Positions 31,454 through 40,940 of a stretch of 64,000 bases of DNA are shown piece after piece (within the stretch, counting starts at the first letter, position 1; the number at the start of each line of letters is the position of its first letter). Below the pieces are notes generated by a model. The model was not told the DNA's origin and did no database searches. It saw only the letters and a list, made by a program, of their open reading frames with translations. Origin of the DNA: Citrobacter freundii (GTDB lineage Bacteria; Pseudomonadota; Gammaproteobacteria; Enterobacterales; Enterobacteriaceae); the NCBI RefSeq assembly GCF_011077955.1, contig NZ_JAALBX010000016.1, positions 1-64,000 of the forward strand, given 5' to 3'. Made by a program: the position numbers and the translations under genes.

Positions 31454-31457
31454 ACTG

Positions 31458-32831
31458 TCAGGTACGGTGATACAGCGGTAGCCAAATGACCAGACGCAGA
31501 CCACCGAGGGGGCTATCGTCGGCCTTGACCCAGCCGCGATGCTGCTGAATGGCGGTCTCGACAATCGCAAGCCCCAGCCCTGTACCGCCGGATTCGCGGT
31601 CACGCGCTTCATCGGTACGATAGAACGGGCGGAAAATCTGTTCTCTGTCTTCCGGACTGACGCCTGGGCCGTCGTCGTCCACCGTCACGGTGATACCTTC
31701 TTTATCAACCGAGAAGCTCACGCAGATTTTGCTGTTCGAATAGCGCAGGGCATTGCGGACAATGTTTTCCAGCGCGCTTTCCAGCGCATTTGGGTTGCCG
31801 TACAGCAGCCACGGGCCTGGCGGGTAAGCCACTTCAAAGGATTTGCCCATCTGTTCGGCTTCAAAGGCAGCGTTATCAAGTACTTCACGCCACAATTGAT
31901 TCGCTTTCATGGTTTCGCTGACCAGCGCATTTTTTTGCTGATTACGCGACATGACCAGGAGGTCGTTGATCATGCTGTCCAGGCGATGGGCTTCTGTTTC
32001 AATACGCTCCAGCTCTTTACTTTCTCCGGCGCGACGGCGTAACAAGGCGGTGCCGAGTTGCAAACGCGTTAATGGCGTACGCAACTCATGGGAGATATCA
32101 GACAATAGCCGCTGCTGCGAGGTCATCATACGTTCCAGCGCCGTCACCATTTGGTTAAAGCTGGCGCCTGCCGCCAAAAACTCCTGCGGCCCGGCTTCCA
32201 GCTCAGGATGCTGGCGTAAATTCCCCTGCGCCACTTCATCGGCGGCGTTTTTCAGCTTGCGTGCCGGTTTCGCCAGGCTCCATGCCAGCCATAACAGGAG
32301 CGGTGAGCTGACCAGCATGGTGACGATTAACAACAATAACGGGCGGTCAAAGAGCAGGTTGATAAAGTCGGATTGCGAATTGCTGGCCGGGCGAATCAGG
32401 TAAAGCTGGTAGTTGTCCTCGCCGTCATGCACAGAGAAGGGACCGACCATTTCCTGGCGTCCGTATTTTTTCTTTTGCGGATGATCGGAATTGTCAGCCT
32501 GACCGATAAAGTTACGAATGATCTGCATTTCGTTGCGTTCAGCACCGATTACGCGCCCTTCACTGGTCACGAGCACCAGTCGTTGACCGGGCGGCGCCCA
32601 TTTATCAATAGCGCGAAACAGTCTTCGCCACCACATCAAATCATTGGGCGGATCGTTAGCCAGTTCAGCTTCAACGTGCTGTTCAATCATAATGCCCTGG
32701 CGCTGCTCGCTCTCCATAAGCTCGGTCATTTGTCGTGAATCGAGCTTTGGTAACATCAACACCAGCATTAATACCAGCGCGAGGGTCAGCCAAAAAATCG
32801 CAAATATTCGCGCGGTCAGGCTACCAATCAT
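31458..32831 (-). CDS. cpxA: Sensor histidine kinase CpxA
   Basis: Inner membrane kinase/phosphatase of the Cpx envelope-stress system. Transmembrane helix 1 is about residues 8-28, a periplasmic sensor follows to about 160, transmembrane helix 2 about 163-184, then HAMP. The H box [13 protein letters not shown] places the phosphorylated His at 248; N ([10 protein letters not shown]), G1 (DDDGPGV) and G2 (GGTGLGLAI) boxes follow. 457 residues as in E. coli. Its ATG overlaps the cpxR stop (ATGA), so the pair is coupled. Confidence 0.98.
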   Translation of the reverse strand: MIGSLTARIFAIFWLTLALVLMLVLMLPKLDSRQMTELMESEQRQGIMIEQHVEAELANDPPNDLMWWRRLFRAIDKWAPPGQRLVLVTSEGRVIGAERNEMQIIRNFIGQADNSDHPQKKKYGRQEMVGPFSVHDGEDNYQLYLIRPASNSQSDFINLLFDRPLLLLIVTMLVSSPLLLWLAWSLAKPARKLKNAADEVAQGNLRQHPELEAGPQEFLAAGASFNQMVTALERMMTSQQRLLSDISHELRTPLTRLQLGTALLRRRAGESKELERIETEAHRLDSMINDLLVMSRNQQKNALVSETMKANQLWREVLDNAAFEAEQMGKSFEVAYPPGPWLLYGNPNALESALENIVRNALRYSNSKICVSFSVDKEGITVTVDDDGPGVSPEDREQIFRPFYRTDEARDRESGGTGLGLAIVETAIQQHRGWVKADDSPLGGLRLVIWLPLYHRT

Positions 32832-33526
32832 GAAGCGGATACCATCAGGTAACCCCGTCCACGTAAGGTTTTAAACCACGGATGCCCATCTTTACGGTCA
32901 GGCAGTTTGCGGCGCAGGTTAGAAATATGCATATCAATGGCCCGATCAAACGGCGTCAGGCGTTTCCCCAATACTTCCTGACTGAGATGTTCACGGGAGA
33001 CCACCTGACCAAGATGCTGAGCAAGCAAATAGAGTAAGGTGAATTCGGTGCCGGTGAGTTCCAGCGCGGTGCCGTCGAAGCTGGCTTCCTGGCGGCCAGG
33101 GTTCAGGCTCAACGCGTCAACTTCAAGGTTCGGCGAGCCGTTATCGCTGTTTTGCTGCTGTTCGCTCCAGTGGGAACGGCGCAGAATGGCGCGAATTCGC
33201 GCCACCAGTTCGCGATCGTTGAAGGGTTTGGGTAAATAGTCGTCCGCGCCCAGTTCAAGGCCTAACACGCGGTCCAGTTCGCTGCCGCGCGCGGTCAGCA
33301 TGATTACGGGCGTCTGGTGAGTCTGACGTAGCTCTTTAAGTGTATCTATGCCATTTTTCTTCGGCATCATGACGTCGAGCAAAAGCAGGTCGATGCTGTC
33401 ATCCAAAAGGTTAAGCGCCTGTTCGCCATCGTGAGCGACCACCACATTAAAACCTTCCATGTCGAGAAGCTCTTTCAAAAGAGAAGTGAGTTCACGATCA
33501 TCATCAACTAACAGGATTTTATTCAT
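32828..33526 (-). CDS. cpxR: Response regulator CpxR
   Basis: OmpR-family regulator. The receiver domain has phosphoacceptor Asp51 (LLLLDVMMP), DD acidic pair near residue 8-10 and Lys near 101 (PKPFNDRE). The C-terminal winged helix includes FDRAIDMHISNLRRKL. 232 residues as in E. coli. It is divergent from cpxP, with a perfect CpxR box in between, consistent with autoregulation and strong cpxP induction. Confidence 0.98.
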   Translation of the reverse strand: MNKILLVDDDRELTSLLKELLDMEGFNVVVAHDGEQALNLLDDSIDLLLLDVMMPKKNGIDTLKELRQTHQTPVIMLTARGSELDRVLGLELGADDYLPKPFNDRELVARIRAILRRSHWSEQQQNSDNGSPNLEVDALSLNPGRQEASFDGTALELTGTEFTLLYLLAQHLGQVVSREHLSQEVLGKRLTPFDRAIDMHISNLRRKLPDRKDGHPWFKTLRGRGYLMVSAS

Positions 33527-33578
33527 TGTTAATACCTCCGAGGCAAAATTACGTCATCAAGGCCCGGTAATCCATGAC

Positions 33579-33593
33579 TTTACGTTGTTTTAC
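33579..33593 (-). promoter_or_regulatory. CpxR box
   Basis: Read on the - strand the site is GTAAAACAACGTAAA, a perfect match to the CpxR consensus GTAAA-N5-GTAAA. It lies about 80 bp before cpxP and 50 bp before cpxR, so it probably serves both. Confidence 0.93.
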
Positions 33594-33673
33594 ACCCCCT
33601 GACGCATGTTTGCAGCCTGAATCGTAAACTGGTTCTCGTTGAATCGCAGCACCCACGTTTCCAGGAGTCAGTG

Positions 33674-34183
33674 ATGCGCAAAGTAACCGCTGCCGTCATG
33701 GCGTCAACACTGGCGATCAGTACGTTCGCAAGCCATGCTGCTGAAGTCGTTACCGGCGATAACTGGCAATCTGCAGAAGGTCTGACGCAACGAAACAGTG
33801 TGCAGAGCCATATGTTTGACGGCATTCAATTAACAGAAAAGCAACGTCAGCAAATGCGCGACCTAATGCAACAGGCAAAACATGAACAGCCGCCTGTTAA
33901 TGTTAGCGAAATGGAGACCATGCATCGCCTGGTCACCGCAGAAAATTTTGATGAAACTGCTGTACGAGCTCAGGCCGAAAAGATGGCACAAGAGCAGGTT
34001 GCTCGCCAGGTTGAAATGGCGAAAGTGCGCAATCAAATGTACCGGCTGTTAACGCCGGAGCAGCAAGCAGTTTTAAATGAGAAGCACCAGTATCGCATGA
34101 TTCAATTGCGAAAAGTTTCGCAGATGCAACGGTCCTCCTCGCTAAATATGTTTAGTAGCAATACCCGTAGTAGTAACCAGTAA
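33674..34183 (+). CDS. cpxP: Periplasmic Cpx adaptor/inhibitor CpxP
   Basis: Periplasmic protein that dampens CpxA and helps DegP remove misfolded pilins. The signal peptide ends near SHAA, and two LTxxQ motifs (LTEKQ near residue 53 and LTPEQ near 128) are characteristic of the family. ATG at 33674 is preferred over GTG 33671, giving 169 residues; E. coli has 166. The C-terminal tail is rich in Ser/Asn and variable. The 3' untranslated region carries CpxQ. Confidence 0.96.
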   Translation: MRKVTAAVMASTLAISTFASHAAEVVTGDNWQSAEGLTQRNSVQSHMFDGIQLTEKQRQQMRDLMQQAKHEQPPVNVSEMETMHRLVTAENFDETAVRAQAEKMAQEQVARQVEMAKVRNQMYRLLTPEQQAVLNEKHQYRMIQLRKVSQMQRSSSLNMFSSNTRSSNQ

Positions 34184-34191
34184 CAACCCTG

Positions 34192-34250
34192 TTTTCCTTG
34201 CCATAGACACCATCCCTGTCTTCCCCTCCCTAACCGGAGGGGTTTTTTTT
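34192..34250 (+). ncRNA. cpxQ: CpxQ sRNA (processed from the cpxP 3' UTR)
   Basis: Nine bases after the cpxP stop begins TTTTCCTTGCCATAGACACC, the CpxQ 5' region as I recall it from Salmonella and E. coli. It is followed by the CCCCTCC / GGAGGGG terminator and eight T. In those species RNase E releases this RNA of about 58 nt, which with Hfq represses inner membrane protein mRNAs. The terminator stem here appears to differ in sequence from theirs, while the seed region is preserved. Confidence 0.85.
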
Positions 34251-34325
34251 ATCCCTCGTCATGCATCCTGTCTGAGTTTGGCGCGTGATTCGTTATACTT
34301 TGCGAATTCATTCGCTGGAGTCTTT

Positions 34326-35228
34326 ATGAATCAATCTTATGCGCGCTTGGTAAATCGTGCCGCTATAGCCGCGACCGTGACGGCCTCACTGCTGCTGATG
34401 ATTAAAATTTATGCCTGGTGGACGACCGGTTCAGTCAGCATTCTCGCAGCATTGGTGGATTCGCTGGTGGATATCGCCGCGTCATTGACCAATCTTCTGG
34501 TGGTGCGGTATTCCTTACAACCTGCTGATGATGAGCATACCTTTGGTCATGGTAAGGCCGAATCGCTGGCGGCGCTGGCGCAAAGTATGTTTATTTCCGG
34601 CTCCGCCATGTTTCTCTTCCTCACAGGCTTTGAAAGACTGGCAAACCCCGCGCCGATGGGGGCGCCTGAAGTCGGGATGAGTGTCACTGTGCTTGCGCTA
34701 ATCAGTACCTTGATACTGGTCACGTTTCAGCGCTGGGTCGTTCGTAAGACGAAAAGCCAGGCAGTACGTGCAGATATGCTTCATTATCAGTCTGATGTTA
34801 TGATGAATAGCGCTATTCTGGTGGCGCTGGCGCTTTCCTGGTATGGTTGGCATCGGGCCGACGCCTTGTTTGCGCTGGGCATTGGCATGTATATTTTATA
34901 TAGCGCATTACGAATGGGCTATGAAGCCGTCCAGTCATTGCTGGATCGCGCATTACCGGATGATGAACATCAAATTATCATCGATATTGTGACATCGTGG
35001 CCCGGAGTTAGAGGCGCTCACGACCTTCGCACGCGGCAGTCAGGGCCGACCCGCTTTATTCAAATTCATCTGGAAATGGACGACAATTTGCCGCTGGTTC
35101 AGGCGCATATCGTGGCTGAGCAAGTGGAACAAGCGATCCTGGCGCGTTTCCCAGGTTCGGACGTCATTATTCATCAGGATCCCTGTTCTGTTGTGCCGCA
35201 GGGGAGACAGGGAAATTTCCTGCACTAA
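34326..35228 (+). CDS. fieF: Cation-efflux pump FieF (YiiP)
   Basis: Cation diffusion facilitator exporting Fe(II)/Zn(II) in exchange for protons. About six membrane helices are present. Metal site A residues lie in [11 protein letters not shown] (Asp45/Asp49 equivalents) and [10 protein letters not shown] (His/Asp pair); the interface [13 protein letters not shown] loop is conserved, and the cytoplasmic domain ends with HQDPCS. ATG at 34326 with GGAG upstream gives 300 residues as in E. coli. Confidence 0.97.
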   Translation: MNQSYARLVNRAAIAATVTASLLLMIKIYAWWTTGSVSILAALVDSLVDIAASLTNLLVVRYSLQPADDEHTFGHGKAESLAALAQSMFISGSAMFLFLTGFERLANPAPMGAPEVGMSVTVLALISTLILVTFQRWVVRKTKSQAVRADMLHYQSDVMMNSAILVALALSWYGWHRADALFALGIGMYILYSALRMGYEAVQSLLDRALPDDEHQIIIDIVTSWPGVRGAHDLRTRQSGPTRFIQIHLEMDDNLPLVQAHIVAEQVEQAILARFPGSDVIIHQDPCSVVPQGRQGNFLH

Positions 35229-35408
35229 ACAATGCGGGAAAAGTGAACCGAATGGCTTTTTTTGTATAATTCACCGCCATTTGGGCTGACCTGAATCAAT
35301 TCAGCTGGAAGCTATTGATATACTATCTGCATTATTAGTCCATCGCCTGACGATGCAGGTGTTTCCGGCAACAGGATTCAATTTCGTATTCTACGTTCAG
35401 AGGTAGTC

Positions 35409-36371
35409 ATGATTAAAAAAATCGGAGTGTTGACGAGTGGCGGTGATGCGCCGGGCATGAACGCCGCTATTCGCGGTGTGGTGCGCGCCGCGCTGACAGA
35501 AGGTCTTGAGGTATTTGGTATTTATGATGGCTATCTCGGCCTCTACGAAGACCGTATGGTTCAGCTTGACCGTTACAGTGTGTCCGACATGATTAACCGC
35601 GGGGGCACGTTCCTGGGCTCCGCTCGTTTTCCTGAATTCCGCGAAGAGCATATTCGCGCTGTTGCCATCGAAAACATGAAAAAACGCGGCCTGGACGCGT
35701 TAGTTGTTATCGGCGGTGACGGTTCCTACATGGGTGCGAAACGCCTGACTGAAATGGGCTTTCCGTGCATCGGTCTGCCGGGCACCATTGATAACGACGT
35801 TGCCGGTACTGACTACACCATCGGTTACTTTACTGCGCTGAGCACCGTAGTTGAAGCGATTGACCGTCTGCGTGATACCTCTACCTCTCATCAACGTATC
35901 TCTATTGTTGAAGTCATGGGCCGCTACTGCGGCGACCTGACGCTGGCGGCGGCCATTGCAGGCGGCTGCGAATTTATCGTGTTGCCGGAAGTTGAATTTA
36001 ACCGTGACGATTTGGTTGCTGAAATCAAAGCGGGTATTGCTAAAGGTAAAAAACACGCCATCGTCGCTATCACTGAACATATCTGCGATATCGATGAACT
36101 GTCGAAATACATCGAAACCGAAACCCAGCGTGAAACGCGCGCGACCGTACTGGGCCATATCCAGCGTGGCGGTTCGCCGGTACCGTATGACCGCATCCTC
36201 GCATCCCGTATGGGCGCGTTCTCGATTGAGCTGCTGCTTCAGGGTTACGGCGGTCGTTGCGTGGGTATTCAGAACGAGAAGATGGTTCACCATGACATCA
36301 TCGACGCTATTGAAAACATGAAGCGTCCGTTCAAAGGCGACTGGCTCGACTGCGCCAAAAAATTGTACTGA
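35409..36371 (+). CDS. pfkA: 6-phosphofructokinase I
   Basis: ATP-dependent phosphorylation of fructose 6-phosphate, the main control step of glycolysis; allosterically activated by ADP and inhibited by PEP. ATP-binding [12 protein letters not shown] and GGDGS, catalytic GTIDND, and the effector-site pattern are present. 320 residues as in E. coli. Single gene with its own terminator. Confidence 0.98.
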   Translation: MIKKIGVLTSGGDAPGMNAAIRGVVRAALTEGLEVFGIYDGYLGLYEDRMVQLDRYSVSDMINRGGTFLGSARFPEFREEHIRAVAIENMKKRGLDALVVIGGDGSYMGAKRLTEMGFPCIGLPGTIDNDVAGTDYTIGYFTALSTVVEAIDRLRDTSTSHQRISIVEVMGRYCGDLTLAAAIAGGCEFIVLPEVEFNRDDLVAEIKAGIAKGKKHAIVAITEHICDIDELSKYIETETQRETRATVLGHIQRGGSPVPYDRILASRMGAFSIELLLQGYGGRCVGIQNEKMVHHDIIDAIENMKRPFKGDWLDCAKKLY

Positions 36372-36378
36372 TGTGAAG

Positions 36379-36400
36379 GCCGGGTTCGCCCGGCTTTTTT
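36379..36400 (+). terminator. Rho-independent terminator after pfkA
   Basis: GCCGGG / CCCGGC stem with TTCG tetraloop and six T, 7 bp past the pfkA stop. Confidence 0.92.
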
Positions 36401-36508
36401 CTGCCCCTTTTTATTCCTCGAAGTTATAGCCAATCTTTTTTTATTCTTTAATCATCTCACGCATTTCTGGCAGGCTGTGCCAATACACTACTTATAAGAG
36501 AACGTGCG

Positions 36509-37498
36509 ATGAACAAGTGGGGCGTGGGATTAACATTACTTTTGGCATCAACCAGCGTGCTGGCGAAGGACATTCAGTTATTAAACGTGTCTTATGACCC
36601 CACGCGCGAGCTGTACGAACAGTACAATAAAGCGTTTAGCGAGCACTGGAAGAAAGAGACCGGCGACAACGTGCTGATCCGCCAGTCTCACGGTGGTTCT
36701 GGCAAACAGGCGACATCAGTAATCAACGGGATTGAAGCCGATGTGGTGACCCTGGCGCTCGCCTACGACGTGGATGCCATTGCCGAGCGTGGCCGCATTG
36801 ATAAAGCATGGATCAAACGCCTGCCGGATAATTCCGCGCCATACACCTCAACCATTGTTTTCCTGGTGCGCAAAGGCAACCCGAAACAAATCAAAGACTG
36901 GAATGATTTAATAAAACCGGGCGTTTCTGTGATCACGCCAAACCCGAAAAGCTCCGGCGGCGCGCGCTGGAACTACCTGGCGGCCTGGGGATACGCGCTG
37001 CATCAGAACAATGGCGATCAAAATAAAGCGCAGGACTTTGTAAAAGCGCTATATAAAAACGTGGAAGTGCTGGATTCAGGCGCGCGTGGTTCAACGAATA
37101 CCTTTGTTGAGCGTGGTATTGGCGATGTGCTGATCGCCTGGGAGAACGAGGCGCTACTCGCGACCAATCAGTTAGGAAAAGACAAATTCGAAATCGTTAC
37201 GCCAAGTGAGTCGATTCTGGCGGAGCCAACCGTTTCTGTGGTGGATAAAGTCGTCGATAAGAAAGGCACCCGGGAAGTGGCGCAAGCGTACCTGAAGTAT
37301 CTCTATACGCCGGAAGGCCAGGAAATCGCCGCCAAAAATTACTATCGTCCGCGTGACGAGCAGGTTGCGAAAAAATACGAAAGCGCATTCCCGAAACTTA
37401 AACTGTTCACCATTGATGAAGTATTTGGCGGCTGGACTAAAGCTCAGAAAGAGCACTTCTCCAACGGCGGCACTTTTGATCAAATCAGTAAACGATAA
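36509..37498 (+). CDS. sbp: Periplasmic sulfate-binding protein
   Basis: Sulfate/thiosulfate receptor for the CysTWA ABC importer. The signal peptide [19 protein letters not shown] is followed by the mature start [17 protein letters not shown], a family signature. [10 protein letters not shown] and [16 protein letters not shown] form the anion pocket. 329 residues as in E. coli. It stands alone between two terminators; in E. coli it belongs to the CysB regulon. Confidence 0.97.
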   Translation: MNKWGVGLTLLLASTSVLAKDIQLLNVSYDPTRELYEQYNKAFSEHWKKETGDNVLIRQSHGGSGKQATSVINGIEADVVTLALAYDVDAIAERGRIDKAWIKRLPDNSAPYTSTIVFLVRKGNPKQIKDWNDLIKPGVSVITPNPKSSGGARWNYLAAWGYALHQNNGDQNKAQDFVKALYKNVEVLDSGARGSTNTFVERGIGDVLIAWENEALLATNQLGKDKFEIVTPSESILAEPTVSVVDKVVDKKGTREVAQAYLKYLYTPEGQEIAAKNYYRPRDEQVAKKYESAFPKLKLFTIDEVFGGWTKAQKEHFSNGGTFDQISKR

Positions 37499-37514
37499 GT
37501 CGGTTCGATAATGT

Positions 37515-37538
37515 AAACGGCCCTGCGGGGCCGTTTTT
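37515..37538 (+). terminator. Rho-independent terminator after sbp
   Basis: AAACGGCCC / GGGCCGTTT stem with a four-base loop and a T run. Confidence 0.9.
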
Positions 37539-37577
37539 GTGTCAGACTTCCTCTTCAAGAGTGCGAAGGGGATGAAG

Positions 37578-38336
37578 ATGAAAAAGACGCTGACCGTTCT
37601 GGTCTGTCTCCTGCTACTTCTCGCCGCGATAGCGGGCAGTATGTGGTTTTATTTCAAAGGCGATTCAGACGCCCTGCGCGATATTGTCTTTCATCAGTGT
37701 GTGCCTAATGAGCAACGTCATAGCAATCCCGCTCCCTGTGAAGCAGTGAAGTTGGATGGCGGCTATGCCATTTTCAAAGCCCGCAACGGCATGTTGCATT
37801 ATCTGCTGATGCCCACCTGGCATATTAACGGCATCGAAAGCCCGATGCTCCTTCATCCCAAAACGCCGAATTATTTCTGGCAAGCCTGGCAGGCACGGCA
37901 CGTCATGAGCGACAGGCACGGTCAGGCCGTGCCAAATAGTGTGGTGTCGCTGACGTTGAACTCGAAAACAGGCCGCACGCAGGATCACTTCCATATTCAC
38001 CTGTCCTGCCTGCGTCCTGAGGTGCGTAAGAAACTGAACGACGAAGCCTCAGCCATCAGTAGCCGATGGTTACCGCTGCCGGGTGGAATTGATAATACGC
38101 CCTATCTGGTTCGCCGGGTAAACGAGGGGGAGCTGGCGCAACGCAGTCCTTTTTTAATGCTCGCGCAGGAAGTACCGGACGCGCGGGCGCACATGGGGCG
38201 TTTCTCGTTAGCGATGGCGCAGCAACCCGACGGCTCTTTTGTCCTTTTGGCGACCGAGCGCAATCTGCTTAATCTCAATATTGCACACGCCGAGCAGCTT
38301 CAGGATCACGACTGCGCTCTGCTGCATTCCCGTTAA
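37578..38336 (+). CDS. cdh: CDP-diacylglycerol pyrophosphatase
   Basis: Hydrolyses CDP-diacylglycerol to CMP and phosphatidic acid at the inner membrane. One N-terminal membrane anchor (LTVLVCLLLLLAAIAGSMWF) precedes a HIT-like catalytic region with RTQDHFHIHLSC; WLPLPGG is also conserved. ATG at 37578 is favoured by the AAGGG at 37566-37570 and gives 252 residues (E. coli 251); ATG 37572 is possible. The sequence is moderately diverged from E. coli. Confidence 0.93.
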   Translation: MKKTLTVLVCLLLLLAAIAGSMWFYFKGDSDALRDIVFHQCVPNEQRHSNPAPCEAVKLDGGYAIFKARNGMLHYLLMPTWHINGIESPMLLHPKTPNYFWQAWQARHVMSDRHGQAVPNSVVSLTLNSKTGRTQDHFHIHLSCLRPEVRKKLNDEASAISSRWLPLPGGIDNTPYLVRRVNEGELAQRSPFLMLAQEVPDARAHMGRFSLAMAQQPDGSFVLLATERNLLNLNIAHAEQLQDHDCALLHSR

Positions 38337-38351
38337 GTTATTTTCTTTTTC

Positions 38352-38385
38352 AGGCCTGTCGACGATGCTGCGACAGGCCTTTTTT
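38352..38385 (+). terminator. Rho-independent terminator after cdh
   Basis: Perfect 10-bp stem AGGCCTGTCG / CGACAGGCCT with a nine-base loop followed by a T run. It separates the conserved cdh from the accessory island. Confidence 0.92.
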
Positions 38386-38439
38386 ATGTCTATGTGATCG
38401 CATTTGCAGGCCGGAACAATAAGCCGGAATGATATTTAT

Positions 38440-38455
38440 TGTGAAATCGATCAAA
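38440..38455 (+). promoter_or_regulatory. Candidate CRP-cAMP site ahead of the permease operon
   Basis: TGTGA-AATCGA-TCAAA matches the CRP consensus TGTGA-N6-TCACA at 8 of 10 specified positions, including the whole left half. It overlaps the first bases of the palindromic operator and lies about 170 bp before the first gene. This suggests catabolite control of the sugar/riboside operon. Confidence 0.6.
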
Positions 38456-38484
38456 AGATATAAAGGTATACCTTTATATCTTTT
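38453..38484. promoter_or_regulatory. Perfect 32-bp palindrome, candidate operator
   Basis: The half-site AAAAGATATAAAGGTA is followed immediately by its exact reverse complement, with no spacer or mismatch. It is too AT-rich and lacks a loop and T tract, so it does not look like a terminator. It lies between the cdh terminator and the first island gene, where a repressor or activator would bind; the GntR-type regulator encoded at the end of the operon is the obvious candidate. Confidence 0.7.
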
Positions 38485-38624
38485 GGATGTTCCCTACACT
38501 CACTGTGTGCCGCGAATCAAAGGCATACTGCACTTCACCAGGAAAATTAACTGTTTCACTTTCAGGTAGTTAAATAAAACCCACAGCCAGGCATACGCAA
38601 ACCTGGCTCACAAGGGATACCGAC

Positions 38625-39959
38625 ATGAAACTCACTATCGTGGAAAAAATAGGTTTTGGCGCAGGCGATATGGCGATAAACGTCGTGATTATCGCCATGC
38701 AGTTGCTCCTCGCCTACTTCTATACCGACATTTACGGCCTGCGGGCGGTGGACGTTGGTGTGCTGTTTGTTGTGGTGCGCATGATCGACGCGTTTATCGA
38801 TCCGGCCATGGGCATCTTAACCGATAAATTTAAGACCCGCTGGGGCCGCTACCGGCCGTGGATGATCTGGTTTGCCATCCCGTTCGGCTTCGCGGTCTAT
38901 CTGATGTTTATCACGCCTGATATGGCGTATACCGCCAAACTCGCCTGGGCCTATTTTACTTATATCCTGATGACGCTGGTGTACACCGCCATCACCATTC
39001 CATACATCTCGCTTATCGGCGTGATAACCGACGACCCGGTCGAGCGCCTGAGCGCTAACGGTTATCGCTTTGTCATGACGAAAATCGCCGCGTTTCTGGT
39101 GACCATCGTGGTGCCGATGCTGGCGGTATGGCTTGGGCAGGGCAACAAAGCGCTGGGCTATCAACTCTCTATGGGGCTGATGGGGGCCATGGGGGCGTTG
39201 TTGTTTGTGTTTTGCTTTTTCACCACCCGTGAACGCATCGAACCGGAAATCCCCTCACTGTCGCTTAAAAAGCAGTTTTCCTATCTGCTGCGTAACGATC
39301 AGTGGATTATCCTCGGCGTGGTGATCCTGCTTCTGATGTGCGGCTACGTCATTCGCGGTTCGGTTGCCGCTTATTACGCGAAGTATTATCTGGGGGGCGG
39401 TGACAGCCTGATTTCTCCTTTCCTGACCGTAGGCGTCGTTGCCTCGATCCTGGCGATGATCTCCACCACCTGGATAACCAAGTACTACGACAAAATCAAA
39501 ATGTTCCGCTACACGCAGCTCATGACTTTTGCGCTCAGTATCGCCATGTACTTTGTCGTCGGGCGCGACAACATGCTCCTCGCGTTCGCCTTCTATTTCT
39601 TGATCAACTTCTTTTGCGACATGCAGATGCCCGTGTTCTGGTCATCCATTGCCGAAGCGGTGGATTACGGCGAGAAAAAGAACGGACTACGCGTCTCAGG
39701 GCTGGCCTTCGGCGGCATCCTCTTTTTCCAGAAATTCGGGATGGGCATCGCGGGCGGCATTCTCGGTTTCTTATTGAGTTATTTCGGTTATCAGGCCGAT
39801 GCCGAGCAAAGCGAGCGGGCACTGATGGGCATTGCGTTAATGATGACGCTGATCCCGGCGGTATTTCATCTGGTGATTGGTTTGCTGATGAAAAAGTACC
39901 TCATCAACAACGCCTATTATCGTGAAATCCGGGCGGAGCTCGCGCAGCGTGCGGCGTAA
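38625..39959 (+). CDS. GPH-family sugar/nucleoside:cation symporter
   Basis: Twelve-helix permease of the glycoside-pentoside-hexuronide:cation symporter family (MelB-like major facilitator). Conserved cytoplasmic motifs include DAFIDPAMGILTDKFKTRWGRYRPW at the loop between helices 2 and 3 and EAVDYGEKKNGLRVSGL in the second half. 444 residues. It starts the operon permease-kinase-hydrolase-regulator and is very likely the importer of its substrate. The order resembles S. Typhimurium STM4065-STM4068 as I recall it. Substrate not known; a riboside or glycoside is inferred from the neighbours. Confidence 0.85.
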   Translation: MKLTIVEKIGFGAGDMAINVVIIAMQLLLAYFYTDIYGLRAVDVGVLFVVVRMIDAFIDPAMGILTDKFKTRWGRYRPWMIWFAIPFGFAVYLMFITPDMAYTAKLAWAYFTYILMTLVYTAITIPYISLIGVITDDPVERLSANGYRFVMTKIAAFLVTIVVPMLAVWLGQGNKALGYQLSMGLMGAMGALLFVFCFFTTRERIEPEIPSLSLKKQFSYLLRNDQWIILGVVILLLMCGYVIRGSVAAYYAKYYLGGGDSLISPFLTVGVVASILAMISTTWITKYYDKIKMFRYTQLMTFALSIAMYFVVGRDNMLLAFAFYFLINFFCDMQMPVFWSSIAEAVDYGEKKNGLRVSGLAFGGILFFQKFGMGIAGGILGFLLSYFGYQADAEQSERALMGIALMMTLIPAVFHLVIGLLMKKYLINNAYYREIRAELAQRAA

Positions 39960-39969
39960 GGAGACACAG

Positions 39970-40929
39970 ATGAAACCAGCCAAAAAAGTCTGGGTGATTG
40001 GCGATGCCTCGGTAGATCTGGTGCCGGACACCGATAACACCTATCTGAAATGCCCGGGAGGCGCCTCGGCAAATGTTGCGGCCTGCATTGCGCGTCAGGG
40101 TGGTCATTGCGGATTCATTGGCCGTCTGGGTGACGACGATGCCGGACGGTTTTTGAAACAGGTGCTGCAAAACGAAGGGGCGGATGTCACGCAACTTCGG
40201 CTTGATGAAAAACTTACCAGCGCAGTGCTTATCGTCAATCTAACGCCAGACGGCGAGCGTAGCTTTACGTATCTGGTTCGGCCCAGCGCCGATACCTTTG
40301 TGTCCGTTGACGATTTACCGACTTTTCAGCCAGGCGAATGGTTTTACTTCAGTTCCATCGGCTTAACGGACTCCCCGGCGCGGGAAGCGTGCCTTGAAGG
40401 CGCGCGGCGAATGCGCGCGGCAGGCGGACACGTCATGTTTGACGTTAACCTGCGCGAAAGCATGTGGCGGGACGTCAACGAGATCCCGGCATTGATAGCT
40501 CAATCCGTGGCGCTCGCCACGGTGTGCAAAGTCTCTGCGGATGAGTTGTGTCGTTTGGGCAACGTATCGCAATGGCAGGACGCACGCTATCTCCTTCAAA
40601 AAATGGGCTGCGACACCGTTGTAATTTCACTGGGAGAGGCGGGGGCATATCTGGTTTGTCCCGCGGGCGAACGCCACTTTCCCGCGCCCCACGTTGCCGT
40701 TGTCGATACCACCGGCGCGGGCGACGCCTTTGTCGGCGGGCTGCTGATGAGCCTTTCACAACGGGAAACCTGGCCGATGTCGACCCTGTCGCACGCGATT
40801 TCTCACGCTAATGCCTGCGGCGCGTTAGTCGTCACAGCAAAAGGGGCGATGACCGCATTGCCATACCCCCATCAATTAACCGCTTTTCTCGCCGCTCAAC
40901 AGCCGGGCGCGAACCCCATTCATTGGTAA
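39970..40929 (+). CDS. PfkB-family kinase, aminoimidazole riboside kinase-like
   Basis: Ribokinase-fold sugar kinase. The N-terminal VWVIGDASVDLVP and CPGGASANVA motif (glycine pair hinge) and C-terminal DTTGAGDAFVGGL, with predicted catalytic base Asp252, are clear. Length (319) and sequence are close to Salmonella STM4066, shown to phosphorylate 5-aminoimidazole riboside and fructose-like substrates. ATG at 39970 follows AAGGAGA. It is 10 bp after the permease and 11 bp before the glycohydrolase. A riboside is the likeliest physiological substrate; a ketohexose cannot be excluded. Confidence 0.85.
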   Translation: MKPAKKVWVIGDASVDLVPDTDNTYLKCPGGASANVAACIARQGGHCGFIGRLGDDDAGRFLKQVLQNEGADVTQLRLDEKLTSAVLIVNLTPDGERSFTYLVRPSADTFVSVDDLPTFQPGEWFYFSSIGLTDSPAREACLEGARRMRAAGGHVMFDVNLRESMWRDVNEIPALIAQSVALATVCKVSADELCRLGNVSQWQDARYLLQKMGCDTVVISLGEAGAYLVCPAGERHFPAPHVAVVDTTGAGDAFVGGLLMSLSQRETWPMSTLSHAISHANACGALVVTAKGAMTALPYPHQLTAFLAAQQPGANPIHW

Positions 40930-40940
40930 AGGAGTGATTC

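Noticed and set aside
35700-36293. 197-codon - strand open frame inside pfkA
   Set aside because: Pure antisense shadow of pfkA.
38337-38624. REP-type repeat or insertion-sequence end at the island border
   Set aside because: Only the cdh terminator, a CRP-like site and one palindrome are found; there are no flanking direct repeats, transposase fragments or tRNA that would mark a mobile island.
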